Shown: positions 60,984 to 64,000 of the stretch, one piece after another
Layout of the letters: each line of letters starts with the position of its first letter
Numbering within the stretch: the first letter of the stretch is position 1
Origin: Rhynchospora pubera
Taxonomy: Eukaryota; Streptophyta; Magnoliopsida; Poales; Cyperaceae
DNA length: 64,000 nucleotides
Direction of reading: 5' to 3'
NCBI GenBank assembly: GCA_028095005.1
Contig: CM051462.1
Coordinates: 127,896,752 to 127,960,751, forward strand
Program-made: the position numbers and the translations under genes
Notes under the pieces: model-generated
What the model saw: the letters and a program-made list of their open reading frames with translations, nothing else
The model's database searches: none
What the model was told of the DNA's origin: nothing

Positions 60984-61427
60984 GAGCTAATTCGAATTGA
61001 TTTTTGGTCCCGAGACAGCGTACAGCCGTACATGTCCTTTTCAACAATCGCACCGTACATTTCTGAGGATTTCCATATCAAATTGGAACAATATACAGAT
61101 TTGAAATGATGTTTATGAAATTGAAACGAGTCTAAACTCAAAAGACAAGGGTTATTAGTTAATAGTTATTACATATTACGTATAACGAACAGCGTACAAA
61201 CTTGCCGACTTATTTTAATTAAAAATCTCCCGGTAACTAATAAATTGATGTAGGTTAGTTCCTGATATTTTATTTTATATGCAGACCTTAGCCTATACCA
61301 CGCCGACAAAATTAGAAGAGTAGTAGGGGTTGAATGGTCAGGTCAGCGATGTCGTCGTCAAACAGGCCGCAATCCTTCCTTATCAATTCAACAACTTTTT
61401 TTTTCCTTCGCGCTGATAATGAACAAA
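60984..61427. other. Intergenic, no gene recognised
   Basis: No coding, RNA or repeat signal is supported. Confidence 0.35.
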
Positions 61428-61642
61428 GGCTGTGTTTGGACGGTGGGAAGTGGGAAGAAGGAATAAGGAATAAGGAATAAGAAATTTTTTTCAATAAATT
61501 TATTCCTAATCATCCAAACTCTTCACAAAAGTTACACACTTCCCAATAAATTTATCACTTCCCAATAAATTTATTCCTTCCCAATAAATTTCTTCCCTTC
61601 TTCCTTCTTCCTACTTTATTCTCAACACATCCAAACGGAGCC
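61428..61642. mobile_element. Tourist-type MITE, second good copy
   Basis: A 215-bp element with ends GGCTGTGTTTGGACGG and CACATCCAAACGGAGCC and flanking AAA on both sides. It shares AGGAATAAGGAATAA, CTTCACAAAAGTTACACACT and TCCCAATAAATTTATTCC with the copy at 25602-25790. The block TTCCCAATAAATTTAT is tandemly repeated here, explaining the extra length. Confidence 0.85.
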
Positions 61643-61974
61643 AAAGCGATAAAACATTATAGCTTTGACGATGTCAGATTCGGCTCTTCTGGACAATTAC
61701 TCAATTAGTTACCGATGTTGATGGCGCTCAAAAGATGAAGGCGAAGGAAGACCGGACATGACAACTATTGGATTTAATCAAATCACTGCTCTGCAGCGTA
61801 CGTCCTAGATTTCTAGCTTTTGATGGTGAGATGATAAAATTATCTTCAAAAAGTCAAAATGTTAAGACTAATAATAAATTAAATATATCTGGATCGATAT
61901 TTTATTCAAAATTAATATCTTACATGTGTATTTAACAGGAGAATCATTATTTGTTATTGTGGCTACAGGGGCCG

Positions 61975-64000
61975 TTTGGTTGTTACGTAAAGAATGCATA
62001 AGCATAAGCTCACCTACAAAGTGGCTCTCTTGTGGGGATAGAAACACAAAGTACTTTCATGCCACGGCGACTCAAAAATTGCGAAATAAAACTATCAACT
62101 CTATTGTTGTAGATGAATCAGTTGTAACTGGAACTTCAAATATCATTGCTGAATTCACTAACTTCTTCAAAGGGATCATGGATACTGATCATCAAACCTT
62201 AGAGTTTCAGCCGGAAACACTCTATCCGGATTTGTCCTCCATGCTTTTAAGCTTACAGGAACCTTTCACTGAGTGTGAGATTAAGAGGGCGTTATGGGAC
62301 TTGCTAATAACAAGTCACGTGGCCCAGATGGATATCCCAATGAATTTTTCAAGCTCAACTGGGAAATAGTCAAAAAAGACTTGTTAAACATCTTCTCGGC
62401 CCTCTTTAATCAATCTTTAGATCTTTCAAGCAACAATCTGGCTCATGTCATTCTGCTGCCTAAAGAAGAGCATGCTACCCTCCTAACGCAGTTCAGACCG
62501 ATTAGCATCATTTGCTATATACCAAAGCTAATCTCAAAAATTTTGACTAACAGACTGGCGCCATACCTAAACTCCTTAATTTTGTCAACTCAAACTGGTT
62601 TTTGAAGGGTCGCCTTATTTCTGAAAATTTCATAACAGCAAGGGAAATTATTGCACATATCTCCAATGAAGACGACCAGCTATTCTCCTCAAATTGGATT
62701 TCAGAAAAGCGTTTGATTCAGTCACTTGGTCGTTTTTCTTTAACATCCTGACCCAAAGAGGCTTCCCTCAACTTTTCATCAACTGGATCCGAATGCTTTT
62801 TCACACCTCTTCTTCTTCCATCTTGCTTAATGGAGTTGTGGGTCCTAGCTTTCAGCACAAGAGAGGCCTCCGCCAAGGAGACCCCCTCTCTCCAACTCTC
62901 TTTATTCTTGCTGCTGATGTCCTTAGTAGGATGTTCCAATCAGTTGCTAGCTCAATTGGCTTTGGTATCACCTCTAGGCTGACAGATCCCTTTCACTTGC
63001 TTCAATACGCGGACGACACTATTCTCTTCTCCACTACTAAAGGCTCAGCTATACAATTCCTCTGTCTGGTTCTGAAAACTTTTTCTAAAATATCAGGGAT
63101 CGACATCAACTGGTCTAAGACATCCTTTGTCCCTTTTAATATCCCTGATGAAGTTATCCAGCGTCTTCATGTTCTTCTCAATTGCACTTGTACTTCCTTG
63201 CCGCTCAATTACTTAGGTTTGCCTCTAACTCACAAGAGACCAGATCGCCTTTGCTTTCAAAAACTTGTGGACAGAGTTAACTTTAAGCTTGCAGGATGGC
63301 AATCTCCCCTCATGTCTAGGGCAGGAAGAACAGTTTTAACTGCTTCTGTGCTTTCCTCCATCCCAATTTTCTACATGTCGGTTTTTCAATTACCAACATG
63401 GGTAGTAAGGGCCATCGATAAGACAAGAAGAAACTTTATTTGGAAAGGACAAGCTGGAAGGGGCATACCTCTTTTGGCTTGGAGTAGAGTCTGTTTGCCT
63501 AAAGCCCTTGGGGGTTTTGGTTTTGTTGATTTGAGATTGCAAAACATTTCTCTTCTGCTGCGTTAGATTTGGAGACTGTTTTCCCAACCAACATCGTTAT
63601 GGTCTTCAATAGCAAAGCAACTTTATGCCAAAAGAAACTCTAACATACCTCCTCTAGGATGGAATTTTAATGGGTCTTTTTTCTGGAGGCAACTATTCGG
63701 ATTAAGGTTTTATTTCCAAATTTCTACCGAAATCGAACTGCATGATGGGAGGAATACCTTGTTCTGGTTTGATAATTGGAGTGGACACCCCTTGTGCTAC
63801 TTTACGAGAAACTCTCTCATGCCTAGTAAACGCTTTGTCACTGTTAACCAGGTTTTCAATTCCTGGTTCGACTTTGTGTCAGCCCCTATGTCGTTGTTGC
63901 TGGATACAATCTACAGACAATTCCATCCTTTGCAGCTACATGGAGGCAGGGATAAGATTAGATGGAAATGGACAAATGATGGCCAGTATACTTCTTCTTC
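61975..64000 (+). pseudogene. LINE (L1/RTE-like non-LTR) reverse transcriptase, frameshifted and partial
   Basis: Adjacent frames encode consecutive parts of a plant LINE polyprotein: GDRNTKYFHATATQKLRN, then (other frame) NKSRGPDGYPNEFFK and LTQFRPISIICYIPKLISK, then LDFRKAFDSVTWSFF, GLRQGDPLSPTLFILAADV, the catalytic YADDT, LNYLGLPLTHKRPD and the C-terminal LAGWQSPLMSRAGR and FIWKG. The usual pathway is target-primed reverse transcription. Breaks are a frame change near 62290, a stop near 62603 followed by another frame change before 62690, and a stop near 63564 inside the continuing similarity. The N-terminal endonuclease is absent, so the copy is 5'-truncated. It runs past the window end, so its 3' end, tail and target duplication are not visible. 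Confidence 0.95.

Noticed and set aside
1..64000. CRISPR arrays, operons, ribosome binding sites, bacterial insertion sequences
   Set aside because: None seen; the sequence is a plant nuclear region with spliced genes.

Overview
The window is nuclear DNA of a flowering plant, most likely not a grass. It is AT-rich, every recognised protein gene has spliced exons with GT..AG introns, and the families present are plant-specific: phloem PP2 lectins, augmin subunit 2, a FAR1-related factor, a malectin/LRR receptor kinase and an F-box/LRR protein. There are no operons, CRISPR arrays or bacterial signals. Exon models were made by eye from reading frame, splice sites and family resemblance. Phase was carried through every junction of the long genes.

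Layout. 1-8 kb: two PP2-like lectin genes tail to tail (2651-3669 +, 5994-7009 -), with two hAT-type MITEs upstream. 8-11 kb: short retroposons, a SINE with a perfect 16-bp target-site duplication, and a Tourist-type MITE. 11-15 kb: an F-box/LRR gene (-) and, upstream of it, the decayed remains of a second copy. 16.5-18.6 kb: augmin subunit 2 (+). 20-25 kb: a seven-exon FAR1-RELATED SEQUENCE gene (-), a domesticated Mutator transposase. 25-28.5 kb: AT-rich DNA with Tourist, Mutator-type and hAT MITEs. 29-32.4 kb: a nine-exon At4g15545-like coiled-coil gene (-). 33.7-33.9 kb: a U5 snRNA gene with its upstream element and TATA box. 34.6-46.9 kb: a duplicated segment, one copy of which is filled by a Mutator-type inverted-repeat element that itself contains a gag-only LTR retrotransposon, plus a solo LTR of a related family. 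47.1-59.7 kb: a 24-exon LRR-malectin receptor kinase (-), 1010 codons, whose first intron holds two more Mutator-type MITEs. 61.4-64 kb: a Tourist MITE and a frameshifted LINE running off the window.

The genes do not form one pathway; they are neighbours in a transposon-rich chromosome region. The strongest non-routine observations are: (1) nested elements with readable target-site duplications at every level and an intact pre-insertion site in a nearby paralogous segment; (2) a short palindromic motif, AGCGG-N-CCGCT, repeated through two related LTR families; (3) a FAR1-type protein whose transposase domain has lost recognisable catalytic residues and whose N-terminus carries extra, split FAR1 half-domains; (4) five copies of one hAT MITE family in 64 kb; and (5) a complete-looking U5 snRNA locus. 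I see no defence island or other clearly unprecedented multi-gene system.
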